64,000 bases of DNA. Source: Anaerolineales bacterium (lineage in GTDB: Bacteria; Chloroflexota; Anaerolineae; Anaerolineales; Villigracilaceae). This document shows positions 1 to 7,916 of the stretch, in pieces (the first letter of the stretch is position 1; each line of letters starts with the position of its first letter). Made by a program: the position numbers and the translations under genes. The notes under the pieces are model-generated. The model did not search any database, was not told where the DNA came from, and was given only the letters and a program-made list of their open reading frames with translations. The DNA is taken from contig JACZJC010000056.1 of NCBI GenBank assembly GCA_014860745.1, positions 1 through 64,000 on the forward strand, given 5' to 3'.

Positions 1-384
1 TCGGTTTTTTGCTTGACATCTGGCAGTTTCAGAACAACAATAGACATGGATGAGTTCCTTATAAGCTTGGTGTCGATAACCTTATCTTACAAGAAACTCA
101 TCCTTTTTTCGCCTCAAACCCACCGCTTGTGTTACAGACTCCAAGGGCGAGACTCGCCCAGTGGGACTAAACCCGGAGGAGTTTGCCGTACTTTATTAAT
201 ATTCTCCCGCAAACCGCTCGTGCACCAACATGAATTCCTGGCGTTTGTTCATCACGCGGACGAGACCGCCTTTTGCGGCAGGAGGGTGCGTCGCACCAGA
301 CTAAAATGGATTGGTTCAAGCGATGGCAGAATCCTGTTAATGAGATTCTCCAGTCGGTAAGGTGCGACGCACTCTGGTTGCGGA
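1..384. other. gene-poor stretch downstream of the ROCO gene
   Basis: I see no convincing intact gene here. The stretch holds a partial copy of the 3' end of the neighbouring ROCO gene (196-270) and three short palindromes: GGGCGAG-A-CTCGCCC at 145-159, GGTGCG-T-CGCACC at 285-297, and a near copy of the last at 361-373 (GGTGCG-A-CGCAC). The two GGTGCG palindromes bracket the segment between the duplicated 3' ends, which suggests small repeat-mediated rearrangements. Confidence 0.6.
196..270 (-). repeat. partial duplicate of the ROCO gene 3' end
   Basis: Read on the minus strand this encodes the peptide tail RVMNKRQEF..VHERFAGEY followed by TAA, the same tail and stop as the ROCO gene at 385-459. 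By eye about nine of 75 bases differ. The copy starts exactly at the stop codon and loses similarity upstream, so it is a gene-end remnant rather than a functional gene. It could be the leftover of a second tandem ROCO gene or a duplication by recombination. Confidence 0.75.
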
Positions 385-3300
385 TTAATACTCTCCTGCA
401 AACCGCTCATGCACCCACAGGAACTCTTGGCGTTTGTTCATCACGCGGACGAGACCACCGAAGCCAGGGTCTTTTTCTTTGAGGAAGGAATGCAGTTCGC
501 GGAGGAGGGCGCCTTCGGCGCGCTGCATTGCGCCGTGGGGGAGGTCGGGGGCGTCAGATTTATCATTCCAGTCGGTGAGTTTGCCTGAGCCTTTGAGCAT
601 GGAGTCGAAGACATCTTTGCCGAAGGCGAGTTGCTTTTCGATGGATTTATATTGATCGTCGCTCATCATCAACTTGGTGGTGGATGAGGCAACGGGCAGG
701 ATTAGACTCAAGGTGGCAGTCAGGGCTTTGAGATAGGGCGCGGCTTTGATGACCCATTCATAGGGCAAGTCCATTTCGTAGATGCCGCGATGGTCGCCTT
801 CTTTGTTGAGGATGAACAAGGGCAGTTGGGAATGTTCACACCACAACAAAATGCGGAATTTTTGACTGACCAGTTGCTTTGGCTTTTCAAGGAAATCAAA
901 GTCCACAGGTCTCATGCTAAACAAGCGCGGACCTTCCTTGGCTTCGTCGGTGAAGATTTGCATGAGGCTGTTGTAGGAGGCGTCGGCTTTGCTGAGCAAT
1001 TCTTTTTGACTGGCATCGAGGTTATCAAAACGCCCCATTGCTTTTTCATTTTGCGTGATCAAAATTTGACGCAGGCTGCTCAGTTCATCCAGCACGGCTT
1101 GATTGGCAAGGGACTCGCCTGTCAGCACAGGGCGCGCGGCAGGCGCATTGAGCAGGAGACTGTCTATGTTTTGCCATTCGTTGCAGACGGGACAAGGTTG
1201 TTCAGGACGACCAGCCTTTTTATTTTCGATCAATCTTCGTACTTCGAACAAGCCGATACAGGGAGTTTTTTTCAAGCACGGAACCATCACATCACAGCGC
1301 AGACCTTCCCAGAAACTTTCGACGAGGTATTTCACTTCTTCAGTGAGCATGGCGAGGAAGCGTTCGGGGTACGGCGCGCGGACGGTGATATGCACATCGT
1401 TGTCTTTGTGCTCGAGCAGGGCGCGCCCGTTGTAGTCATCGTCGAGAACCAGACCGCGCTGCCAGTGGACGCTATCGGCGTAGGCGGCGCGACCGAGCGA
1501 ATACTTGTGTAGGCGCACGATGAGTTGATAGAACAAGCCTTCGGCGGTGGCGGTGTTGCCTTTGTCATCTACGATGCGGCAGATCTGGGTTTGCTGGAGG
1601 TCGCCTGAGGATGGGGTTGAAATCCACGCGGTGGCGAAATTCTCGGGGCGGTTGTCGGGGACGAGTTGGGCAATGAGAGATTGGGGGTCGTGGGGGCGAC
1701 CGCGAGGGTCGCCCGTACCATCCGAAGCAGGATCAGCCACACGGTAGGAAAGATCGAAGCGTTCCATCAGGCGTAGGAAGATCGGGTGGAGAGTCGCTGG
1801 GTAGCGAGAATCCGCTCCACGAGTCGGATCATCCCATAAATGATTAAGGCGCGAGAATCTCACCAAGCCGTGCGCGGCGCGTGTGACTTCATCATCAAAG
1901 ATATAGCTGATGGCGGTCGCGAGCCAGTCGGGTCTTAAGATGACGATGTCGCGCAGGGCGGGGTCATGCTGGTAATGCGTGAGATGACCGAGACGGTGCG
2001 AAATGGTGATGAACAGGCGCGCGATCTCATCGTCCATTTTGTGAGCGCGGCAGATGGCGAGGACTTCATCCAGCGGCAAATAAGGGACGCTGCGGGCTTG
2101 CAGGGTTTCGCGCACATCCTGAAAACTTTTTGGCACGGAGCGTCCCACTTCGGGCAGTTCGGCGGCGAGGCGGGCGATGGCGAGTTTGAGTTCATCAATA
2201 CCTTTGCGATTTCCGTGCGCGTCGGGCTTGCTGTCTATAAAGAAGAAGTCGGCGACGGTTTCCCTGCCGAAGAGATCCCAAAGTTCCTGACGGTCAATAT
2301 CGGGCTGGCGCTGCTGCGGACCGCCGTGCGTGGCGACGACCAGGATTTTTGCGTCTGGCTCGCGGTGCTTGACCAGTTTGATCCATTCCTTGACGAAGCC
2401 CTGCTGGGGACCTTCGCGCGGCTTCCAGACAACGAGATAGACGGCGGGCGCGCTGAAGAATAACTGGTGCGTGGGACGATAGACGCGCTGTCCGCCAAAG
2501 TCCCAGCCGTTGAGGGTGATTTCGGTTTGGGTGTCAGGGTGGGTGAGTTTGATGGGTTTGATCTTGATGCCGTGTGTTGTGTCATGTTCTTGCCACGGAT
2601 TGTCCAATAACGCGTCCATTAAACAAGTCTTGCCCACTTCTCCTTCGCCGACGAGGATGAGTTTGGCTTCGTTAAGCGTGATTTGCGCTTCGGCTTTGGC
2701 GCGCAGGTAGGCTTTGACTGAGTCAAGACCTTGTTTGTAGGCTTCGGCGAGTTCGGGGTTGAGGGGGTTAGCGTTTAGGTTGAGTTCCTTCAAATACTCA
2801 AGTTTGGCAAGGAATGGGGATAAGTCCGTGAGCTGATTTTCATCGAGAAATAGTGATTGCAATTCCTCAAGTCGATCTAACCCTTCTGGCAACTTTGTAA
2901 GTTTAGTAGATGAGAGATCCAGTGACTTTAATTTAGTGAACCAACCTAATGACTCTGACACTATCCTCATTTGAGCTTCTGATATGCAAATCGCGAGATA
3001 TCCGTCTGTTTTTCGTCGATTTGCAGGAATTTCCTTAAGCCGTATTTTTAACATCGTGAATCGGCCAAGGGATTTTGGCAGGGCCGTCAGGGGGTTGTCG
3101 TTAAGAATCAAATCCTGTAGTTGTGTAAGATTGCCGAGCGATTCAGGAAGTACTGTCAATTGGTTGTTGGATAGATTCAGCGAGTCCAACTGCGTGAGAT
3201 TGCCGATCGACTCTGAAAGAGCTGTCAATTGGTTGTTGGATAGACCCAGCGAATGCAGCTGCGCGAGATTGCCCAGTGACACTGGCAGAGCCGTAAGTTT

Positions 3301-3942
3301 GTTGTTGGATAGTTCCAACGAGTGCAGCTGCGCGAGATTGCCCAGCGACACTGGCAGAGTCGTAAGTTTGTTGTTGAAGAGATTCAGTGAGTGCAACTGC
3401 GCGAGATTGCCGAGCGATTCAGGAAGTACCATCAATTGGTTATTGTTGAGATCCAGCAAGTGCAACTGCGCGAGATTGCCAATAGACACTGGCAGAGCCG
3501 TCAGTTGATTGTCACCGATGGTCAGCCAGTCCAACCGCGCGAGATTGCCAATAGATTCTGGTAGAGCCATCAATTGGTTTTTCTTGAGATGCAGCGTCCG
3601 CAATTGAGTGAGCTTGCCAAGCGACTCTGGCAGTGCTGTCAGTCGGTTGCCAAAGAAATCCAGTATCTGTAACTGCGTGAGCTTGCCAAGCGACTCTGGC
3701 AGAACCATCAATTGGTTGTTGGTGAGATACAGCGACTGCAACTGTGCGAACTTGCCCAGCCACTCTGGCAGTGCTGTCAGTCGGTTGCCAAAGAAATCCA
3801 GTATCTGCAACTGCGTGAGTCGTCCGAGCGACTCTGGCAGTTCGGTGAGTTCCATATTAAGTAGCCTAAGTTCCGTTGCCCCCGAGCGCCGTGCTTCTTC
3901 GATTTTCTTTTCTGCTTCGTAATAGGCTTGGTCATGTGGCAT
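385..3942 (-). CDS. LRR-Roc-COR (ROCO family) GTPase
   Basis: Large ROCO-type protein of about 1185 residues. The N-terminal third is a run of leucine-rich repeats with a 23-residue period (pattern LPESLGNLAQLHSLNLSNN). A Ras-like Roc GTPase follows: P-loop GEGEVGKTCL near residue 430 and a G3-type motif DFGGQ near 485. A COR-like region comes next, then a C-terminal part with a CPVC pair and no family I recognise. Bacterial ROCO proteins are GTPases that usually cycle through dimerisation; the cellular role of most is unknown. I place the start at ATG 3942 (MPHDQAYYEAEKK) because an AAGG lies 8 nt upstream and a second copy of this gene start at 4483-4520 also begins at this ATG. An upstream ATG at 3981 would add 13 residues read from a low-complexity AATC-rich spacer. 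The gene lies beside a broken GxxExxY gene and repeats, so it belongs to a mobile or rearranging region. Confidence 0.9.
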   Translation of the reverse strand: MPHDQAYYEAEKKIEEARRSGATELRLLNMELTELPESLGRLTQLQILDFFGNRLTALPEWLGKFAQLQSLYLTNNQLMVLPESLGKLTQLQILDFFGNRLTALPESLGKLTQLRTLHLKKNQLMALPESIGNLARLDWLTIGDNQLTALPVSIGNLAQLHLLDLNNNQLMVLPESLGNLAQLHSLNLFNNKLTTLPVSLGNLAQLHSLELSNNKLTALPVSLGNLAQLHSLGLSNNQLTALSESIGNLTQLDSLNLSNNQLTVLPESLGNLTQLQDLILNDNPLTALPKSLGRFTMLKIRLKEIPANRRKTDGYLAICISEAQMRIVSESLGWFTKLKSLDLSSTKLTKLPEGLDRLEELQSLFLDENQLTDLSPFLAKLEYLKELNLNANPLNPELAEAYKQGLDSVKAYLRAKAEAQITLNEAKLILVGEGEVGKTCLMDALLDNPWQEHDTTHGIKIKPIKLTHPDTQTEITLNGWDFGGQRVYRPTHQLFFSAPAVYLVVWKPREGPQQGFVKEWIKLVKHREPDAKILVVATHGGPQQRQPDIDRQELWDLFGRETVADFFFIDSKPDAHGNRKGIDELKLAIARLAAELPEVGRSVPKSFQDVRETLQARSVPYLPLDEVLAICRAHKMDDEIARLFITISHRLGHLTHYQHDPALRDIVILRPDWLATAISYIFDDEVTRAAHGLVRFSRLNHLWDDPTRGADSRYPATLHPIFLRLMERFDLSYRVADPASDGTGDPRGRPHDPQSLIAQLVPDNRPENFATAWISTPSSGDLQQTQICRIVDDKGNTATAEGLFYQLIVRLHKYSLGRAAYADSVHWQRGLVLDDDYNGRALLEHKDNDVHITVRAPYPERFLAMLTEEVKYLVESFWEGLRCDVMVPCLKKTPCIGLFEVRRLIENKKAGRPEQPCPVCNEWQNIDSLLLNAPAARPVLTGESLANQAVLDELSSLRQILITQNEKAMGRFDNLDASQKELLSKADASYNSLMQIFTDEAKEGPRLFSMRPVDFDFLEKPKQLVSQKFRILLWCEHSQLPLFILNKEGDHRGIYEMDLPYEWVIKAAPYLKALTATLSLILPVASSTTKLMMSDDQYKSIEKQLAFGKDVFDSMLKGSGKLTDWNDKSDAPDLPHGAMQRAEGALLRELHSFLKEKDPGFGGLVRVMNKRQEFLWVHERFAGEY

Positions 3943-4027
3943 GGTCTTAACCTTGATTTTCTTGATTTGCCTGATTGCCATGATGGATTGCTTGGCTTAT
4001 CTGGATTTTCAAAATCATGGTAATCCT

Positions 4028-4420
4028 CTAATCCTTTTCATCATGGTTAAGGAGTTTGTTGTTGTGAACGCGCTTGAATTGTAAACTCTTCGCGCCGAAA
4101 TTGATAAGTAAACCGATCTCCATCTTATAGGCTTCGAGATAATTCATGGCTTGGGCGAGATGAGCATCTTCCAGTTGAATGACGGCTTTGAGTTCGACCA
4201 TGATTAATTTCTCAACGAAGAAATCCACCCTGCGCGTGCCGATCTCATGTCCGCGGTAAAAGATGGACATTTCCTTTTCACGTTCAAAGGCAATGTTGTG
4301 ATAGGAGAATTCAATTTCCAGCGCGCGCTAGTAAATAACTTCCTGAAAGCCGTTACCAAGTGTGGAGTGGACTTTCATCGCGGCGGCGATAATACGGCGG
4401 GTGAGGTCTTTATGTTGCAT
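4028..4420 (-). pseudogene. GxxExxY family gene interrupted by an in-frame amber codon
   Basis: From ATG 4420 the minus strand reads a 130-codon GxxExxY family protein: a start MQHKDLTRRIIAAAMKVHS, then the name-giving motif G24-F-Q-E27-V-I-Y30, and the family core RVDFFVEKLIMVELKA with a C-terminal INFGA..L.FKR. Codon 31, right after the motif Tyr, is TAG (4328-4330). Homologues usually have a residue such as Gln there, so a single CAG to TAG change would explain it. Without readthrough only an 80-residue piece from the internal ATG at 4270 can be made. GxxExxY proteins are common small proteins of unknown biochemical role, often found near LRR genes and repeats as here. Confidence 0.75.
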
Positions 4421-4482
4421 GCTGATTTTCGTCTCCCAATCAAGGCAATCCTCTAATCCTTCAAATCAAGGTTAAGACGTTT

Positions 4483-4520
4483 TTTTCTGCTTCGTAATAA
4501 GTTTGGTCATGTGGCATGGT
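4483..4520 (-). repeat. duplicate of the ROCO gene start
   Basis: These 38 bases match 3908-3945 with two differences and again encode MPHDQxYYEAEK on the minus strand beginning at an intact ATG. After about 13 codons the similarity ends in an AATC-rich spacer. Together with the 3' end copy at 196-270, both ends of the ROCO gene exist twice, as expected if a neighbouring paralogue was deleted. Confidence 0.75.
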
Positions 4521-4533
4521 GGTTTAACCCCTC

Positions 4534-4693
4534 TGCCCCGCTTTGCGGGGCATCTCCCCTAAAGGGGAGAATTTTGTAACTGCAATAGCAATTTGGATTG
4601 TCTGACGATGAGTTTGGTTGAATCGCATCGCGCCAGCTTTCTGATGTTTTGTCCTTCCCCTTTAGGGGAAGGTGTCACGCGTACTCGCGTGAC
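4534..4693. repeat. cluster of four perfect hairpins
   Basis: Back-to-back palindromes: TGCCCCGC/GCGGGGCA (4534-4552), TCTCCCCT/AGGGGAGA (4553-4570), CCTTCCCCT/AGGGGAAGG (4653-4672) and GTCACGCG/CGCGTGAC (4674-4693). Loops are two to four bases. The first pair and second pair carry related CCCCT/AGGGG cores, so this looks like two halves of one interspersed repeat. It may also stop transcription reading out of either side. Confidence 0.7.
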
Positions 4694-4801
4694 GGAAGGG
4701 GTTGTTCGTTGCGTTTATTTTACCCGCCCAGCGTCAATTGCAACATGCATGTTTCATAGGAGTACAGGATTAACATCACGCCCAAAGGGGATGAACGCTT
4801 A

Positions 4802-4830
4802 TTGTTTGCCGGGGGGAACTTTACTATAGT
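4802..4830 (+). promoter_or_regulatory. candidate sigma-70 promoter for the Fe-S protein gene
   Basis: TTGTTT (4802-4807) and TATAGT (4825-4830) are separated by 17 bases. The -10 matches five of six consensus bases and the -35 only the TTG core plus position. A transcript would begin about 30 bases before the ATG at 4870. Confidence 0.45.
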
Positions 4831-4869
4831 ATTACCAAACCCTCATCTTGTAGTTGCAGGCAGGCTGAC

Positions 4870-6150
4870 ATGTCACATACCACGTTGAAGTCAGGCTATA
4901 CCGAGCTGGTCGATCGGCTGAACCGTTTTCCGCAGGGCGCGCCGCCGTCGGATACGCTGTATAAGATCCTGCAGATCCTGTTCAGCGAGCGCGAGGCGCA
5001 ATTGGTGGCGCTGCTGCCGATCAAGCCGTTCACTGCCGAAAAAGCCAGCCGGGTCTGGAAAATGGATCTGACCGAAACGCGCAAGGTGCTGGATGAGCTG
5101 TCCAGCCGCGCGATTTTGGTTGACGTGGAGCACGAAGGCAAAACCACGTACACTCTGCCGCCGCCGATGGCTGGATTTTTCGAATTCTCGATGATGCGCC
5201 TGCGCGGCGACGTCGACCAGAAAGTGTTGGGGGAATTGTTCTATCAGTACTTGAATGTCGAAGAGGAATTTATCCGCGAGTTATTTGTGCGCGGCGAGAC
5301 TCAATTGGGGCGGGTCTTCGTCCACGAACCTGCTCTCTCGCAGGAAAATATTTTGCACGTGCTCGATTACGAACGCGCGTCCGAGATCATCCATACCGCC
5401 AGCGTGCGCGGGATCGGTGTGTGTTACTGCCGCCATAAGATGATGCACATGGAGCGTAACTGCGATGCGCCCATGGACATTTGCATGACCTTTAACGGCA
5501 CGGCCCAATCCCTGACGCGGCATGGATATGCCAGAGCGGTGGACGTCCGCGAGGGGCTGGATCTGTTACAACAAGCCTACGAACGGAATCTGGTCCAGTT
5601 CGGAGAGAACGTCCGTGAACGCGTCAATTTCATCTGCAACTGCTGTGGCTGCTGCTGCGAGGCGATGATCGCCGCCCGCAAGTTTGGCATGTTGAACCCG
5701 GTGCATACCTCCAACTTCATGCCGGTCATCGATGAAACCAAATGCAACGGCTGCGGGAAATGTGTCAACGCCTGCCCGGTGGAAGCGATGACCCTGGTCT
5801 CCAGCAATGACCCGCATCACCCCAAGATGAAAAAAGCCAGGGTCGCAGAGGATGTCTGTTTGGGATGCGGCTTGTGTGTGCGCACCTGCTCGCACGATGG
5901 CTTGTCCCTGCGTTCGCGTCCGCAGCGTGTCATCACCCCGCTCAACTCTGTCCACCGCACTGTGATGATGGCGATCGAGCGCGGCGATCTCCAAAACCTG
6001 GTGTTCGACAATCGCGTGTTATGGAATCACCGCGCGCTGGCGGCTGTCCTGGGCGTGATTCTGCGCCTGCCGCCCATCAAACAGGCTATGGCTTCCCGGC
6101 AGTTCAAGTCGCGCTATATTGAATATCTGCTGACTCACATCAGGGTTTGA
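4870..6150 (+). CDS. winged-helix-like 4Fe-4S cluster protein
   Basis: 426-residue protein. Residues about 25-105 resemble a winged-helix segment (KASRVWKMDLTETRKVLDELSSRAILV). The rest is very cysteine-rich: CYCR..NCDAPMDIC near 183-205, a dense CNCCGCCC block near 256-263, and two classical ferredoxin motifs, CNGCGKCVNACP (near 295) and CLGCGLCVRTC (near 332). That is enough for two [4Fe-4S] clusters of the bacterial ferredoxin type and possibly a third metal site in the dense block. Such proteins are soluble electron carriers or accessory subunits; no partner gene is adjacent, so the redox partner is unknown. A promoter-like pair lies just upstream and the gene appears monocistronic. Confidence 0.8.
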   Translation: MSHTTLKSGYTELVDRLNRFPQGAPPSDTLYKILQILFSEREAQLVALLPIKPFTAEKASRVWKMDLTETRKVLDELSSRAILVDVEHEGKTTYTLPPPMAGFFEFSMMRLRGDVDQKVLGELFYQYLNVEEEFIRELFVRGETQLGRVFVHEPALSQENILHVLDYERASEIIHTASVRGIGVCYCRHKMMHMERNCDAPMDICMTFNGTAQSLTRHGYARAVDVREGLDLLQQAYERNLVQFGENVRERVNFICNCCGCCCEAMIAARKFGMLNPVHTSNFMPVIDETKCNGCGKCVNACPVEAMTLVSSNDPHHPKMKKARVAEDVCLGCGLCVRTCSHDGLSLRSRPQRVITPLNSVHRTVMMAIERGDLQNLVFDNRVLWNHRALAAVLGVILRLPPIKQAMASRQFKSRYIEYLLTHIRV

Positions 6151-6163
6151 TCGCCACCTGCTG

Positions 6164-6490
6164 CTACCTATAAAATCTTTTTAAATTTACACCCCAAAGC
6201 GGGAAGGAAAGCCCAAGCAAAATAAATCCGTTCAGCGCCAGCCCCATGCCAAACCATTCGAATTCCGTGGTGTGCGGTCCGGCGCAAGTATTCGTGACGA
6301 ACCCTGCCGCAGAGAGTGGAAAGCCATAACCGGTCACTTCATACATGGGGTGACCCTCCGTGCCGGTCTCCGTCAACGCGGGGAAACAATACGGTCCCGC
6401 CGTGCCCGGGCGGGTCGCCAACACCTGCAAAAGCAGAAATAAGATCGTCAGCCCGATGGAAATTGTCTTTGAGTTGAAAAAATTTTTCAT
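6164..6490 (-). CDS. small membrane protein of unknown function
   Basis: 108 residues. Hydrophobic segments at about 9-28 and 80-100 suggest two membrane spans with a loop containing two Cys (GPYCFPAL and TNTCAGPH) that could form an extracytoplasmic disulfide. I do not recognise a family. It is the last gene downstream of the thiolase/DinB/dehydrogenase operon on the same strand, but a stem-loop at 6502-6529 separates it from that operon, and it converges with the Fe-S gene 13 bases away. Confidence 0.6.
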   Translation of the reverse strand: MKNFFNSKTISIGLTILFLLLQVLATRPGTAGPYCFPALTETGTEGHPMYEVTGYGFPLSAAGFVTNTCAGPHTTEFEWFGMGLALNGFILLGLSFPLWGVNLKRFYR

Positions 6491-6501
6491 GGGAATAATT
6501 A

Positions 6502-6529
6502 TGCAGGGGCGAGGTGACTCGTCCCTGCA
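6502..6529 (-). terminator. stem-loop after the dehydrogenase gene
   Basis: TGCAGGGGCGAG pairs with CTCGTCCCTGCA (one G-T pair) around a four-base loop. It lies between the stop of the 3-hydroxybutyryl-CoA dehydrogenase gene and the small membrane protein gene. A similar TGCAGGGAC hairpin occurs at 43997-44027, so it may be an interspersed repeat used as a terminator. Confidence 0.55.
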
Positions 6530-6534
6530 TAAGA

Positions 6535-7380
6535 TTAATAGGTATAAAACCCGCGTCCGCTCTTCCGACCCAAATACCCCGCATCCACCATCTTGCGCAG
6601 CAGGGGAGCGGGACGATACTTATCTTCACCGAGGTCACGCTGCAAAACCTCCATCACGAATAAAACTACATCCAGCCCGATCAGGTCGGCGAGGGTCAAT
6701 GGGCCCATGGGATGATTCATGCCGAGCTTCATCACCTGGTCGATGGCTTCAGGTGTGCCGACATTTTCCTGCAAAGCGAAGATCGCCTCATTGATCATCG
6801 GGCACAGGATGCGGTTCGAGATAAACCCAGGCGAGTCATTGGCTTCGACAGGTTCCTTGCCCAGCGCTTTGCACAGATCCATGATGGTCTTTGTGGTTTC
6901 ATCGGATGTGCCAAGTCCACGGATGACTTCAACCAGTTTCATCAACGGCACGGGATTCATGAAATGCATGCCAATGACTTTGTCGGGTCGCTTTGTGATA
7001 CCGGCGATCTTGGTGATCGAAATGGACGAAGTATTGCTGGCCAGAATCACGCCTTCGCGGGCGTTGGCGTCCATGTCTTTGAAGATCTTGAATTTCAGTT
7101 CGGGGTTTTCCGTCGCAGCTTCGATGACGAGGTCAGCGTCCTTCATCGTATCCATGTTGCTCACAAATTGAATCGCATCTGCCGAGGCTTTTTGTTCCGC
7201 GGTGAGAGTTCCTTTTTCCAACAACTTTGCTGTGGATTTGGCAATCGTCGTTTTGGCTTTCTCGAGCGCGGCAGGCATCACGTCCATGCAGGTGACTTGA
7301 TAGCCTGAGGTGGCCGCAACCTGCGCGATGCCGTTTCCCATGGTCCCTGCGCCGATTACAAAAATCTTTTTAATGTTCAT
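6535..7380 (-). CDS. 3-hydroxybutyryl-CoA dehydrogenase
   Basis: 281 residues, the usual length for short 3-hydroxyacyl-CoA dehydrogenases (Hbd/PaaH type). N-terminal Rossmann motif [11 protein letters not shown] at about 10-20 binds NAD(H). The signature [14 protein letters not shown] near 138-151 includes the catalytic His, and the C-terminal all-helical domain ends in [13 protein letters not shown]. It interconverts 3-hydroxybutyryl-CoA and acetoacetyl-CoA. The thiolase encoded upstream in the same operon makes or cleaves acetoacetyl-CoA, so the two form a short C4 acyl-CoA module. The start is ATG 7380: its ATGA overlaps the stop of the DinB gene and a GGAAGG lies 6 nt upstream, giving translational coupling. 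Confidence 0.93.
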   Translation of the reverse strand: MNIKKIFVIGAGTMGNGIAQVAATSGYQVTCMDVMPAALEKAKTTIAKSTAKLLEKGTLTAEQKASADAIQFVSNMDTMKDADLVIEAATENPELKFKIFKDMDANAREGVILASNTSSISITKIAGITKRPDKVIGMHFMNPVPLMKLVEVIRGLGTSDETTKTIMDLCKALGKEPVEANDSPGFISNRILCPMINEAIFALQENVGTPEAIDQVMKLGMNHPMGPLTLADLIGLDVVLFVMEVLQRDLGEDKYRPAPLLRKMVDAGYLGRKSGRGFYTY

Positions 7381-7862
7381 TGTTGTGCCTTCCATAACTT
7401 GACATTATCTTGAATTTGCTCAATATGCCCGGGAATGTGGCGTGAATAAATGTCGATCCATTTATCAAAGGTATATTGTCCTTCAACTTCAGGATGTTTG
7501 ATCCAGTGCGTGAACACTTCCTCTGGCTGGTGCTTCAATAATTCATACGTAGTTTTTCGCGCAATGCGGGTTGCTTCCAGCGCATCTTCAAGATTGTGTT
7601 CGTGATAGTTCAACTCGATAGCCCACTTATCCTGGTCGTAGCCCATCAACGTGCCGCCGGGTTCCACGATCAGCTTCCGCGCGCGGAGTGCGGCATTCGT
7701 CTCCGAGTCCGCGATATGGATGATGATCTCGTGGACGCTCCACTCTGTTGGTTTGGGTTTGAACTTCATCGCCTCCGCCGGGACCTCGGCCAATGCCGCT
7801 TTCAACAAGTCGAATCCACGCCCATAGAGTTCGATCTTCGATTCGCGTTCAGTTTTATCCAT
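7377..7862 (-). CDS. DinB family (metal-binding four-helix) protein
   Basis: 161 residues of the DinB/YfiT-like fold. The [14 protein letters not shown] segment and the C-terminal [10 protein letters not shown] supply the three His expected to bind a divalent metal. DinB-like proteins include thiol S-transferases (bacillithiol, mycothiol) and many of unknown substrate. The start is ATG 7862 with GGAGG seven bases upstream; a TTG two codons earlier is less likely. It sits between thiolase and dehydrogenase genes and overlaps the latter by four bases, so it is co-expressed with acyl-CoA metabolism. The spacer in front of it is a 7-nt-period repeat that also supplies the ribosome binding site. 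Confidence 0.82.
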   Translation of the reverse strand: MDKTERESKIELYGRGFDLLKAALAEVPAEAMKFKPKPTEWSVHEIIIHIADSETNAALRARKLIVEPGGTLMGYDQDKWAIELNYHEHNLEDALEATRIARKTTYELLKHQPEEVFTHWIKHPEVEGQYTFDKWIDIYSRHIPGHIEQIQDNVKLWKAQQ

Positions 7863-7864
7863 CC

Positions 7865-7911
7865 TCAATCCTCCAATTCTCCAATTCTCAATCTCTAGTC
7901 ACTAGTCTCTG
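7865..7911. repeat. degenerate heptamer array before the DinB gene
   Basis: Units of seven or eight bases such as CCAATTCT, CAATTCT, CAATCTC, TAGTCAC and TAGTCTC follow each other between the thiolase stop and the DinB start. On the minus strand the array reads into the GGAGG used as the DinB ribosome binding site. Similar arrays occur at seven other places in the window. Confidence 0.6.
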
Positions 7912-7916
7912 CTCTC

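Larger units (their letters stand above)
4421..4869. other. repeat-filled intergenic stretch
   Basis: No gene is supported in these 449 bases. They hold an AATC-rich spacer, a copy of the ROCO gene start (4483-4520), two blocks of hairpins (4534-4570 and 4653-4693), and a candidate promoter for the Fe-S protein gene at 4802-4830. Confidence 0.7.

Noticed and set aside
3100-3860. Regularly spaced direct repeats of about 69 bases that could suggest a CRISPR array
   Set aside because: The repeat length equals 23 codons and the repeats are read through as leucine-rich repeats of the ROCO protein; there are no unique spacers of similar size.
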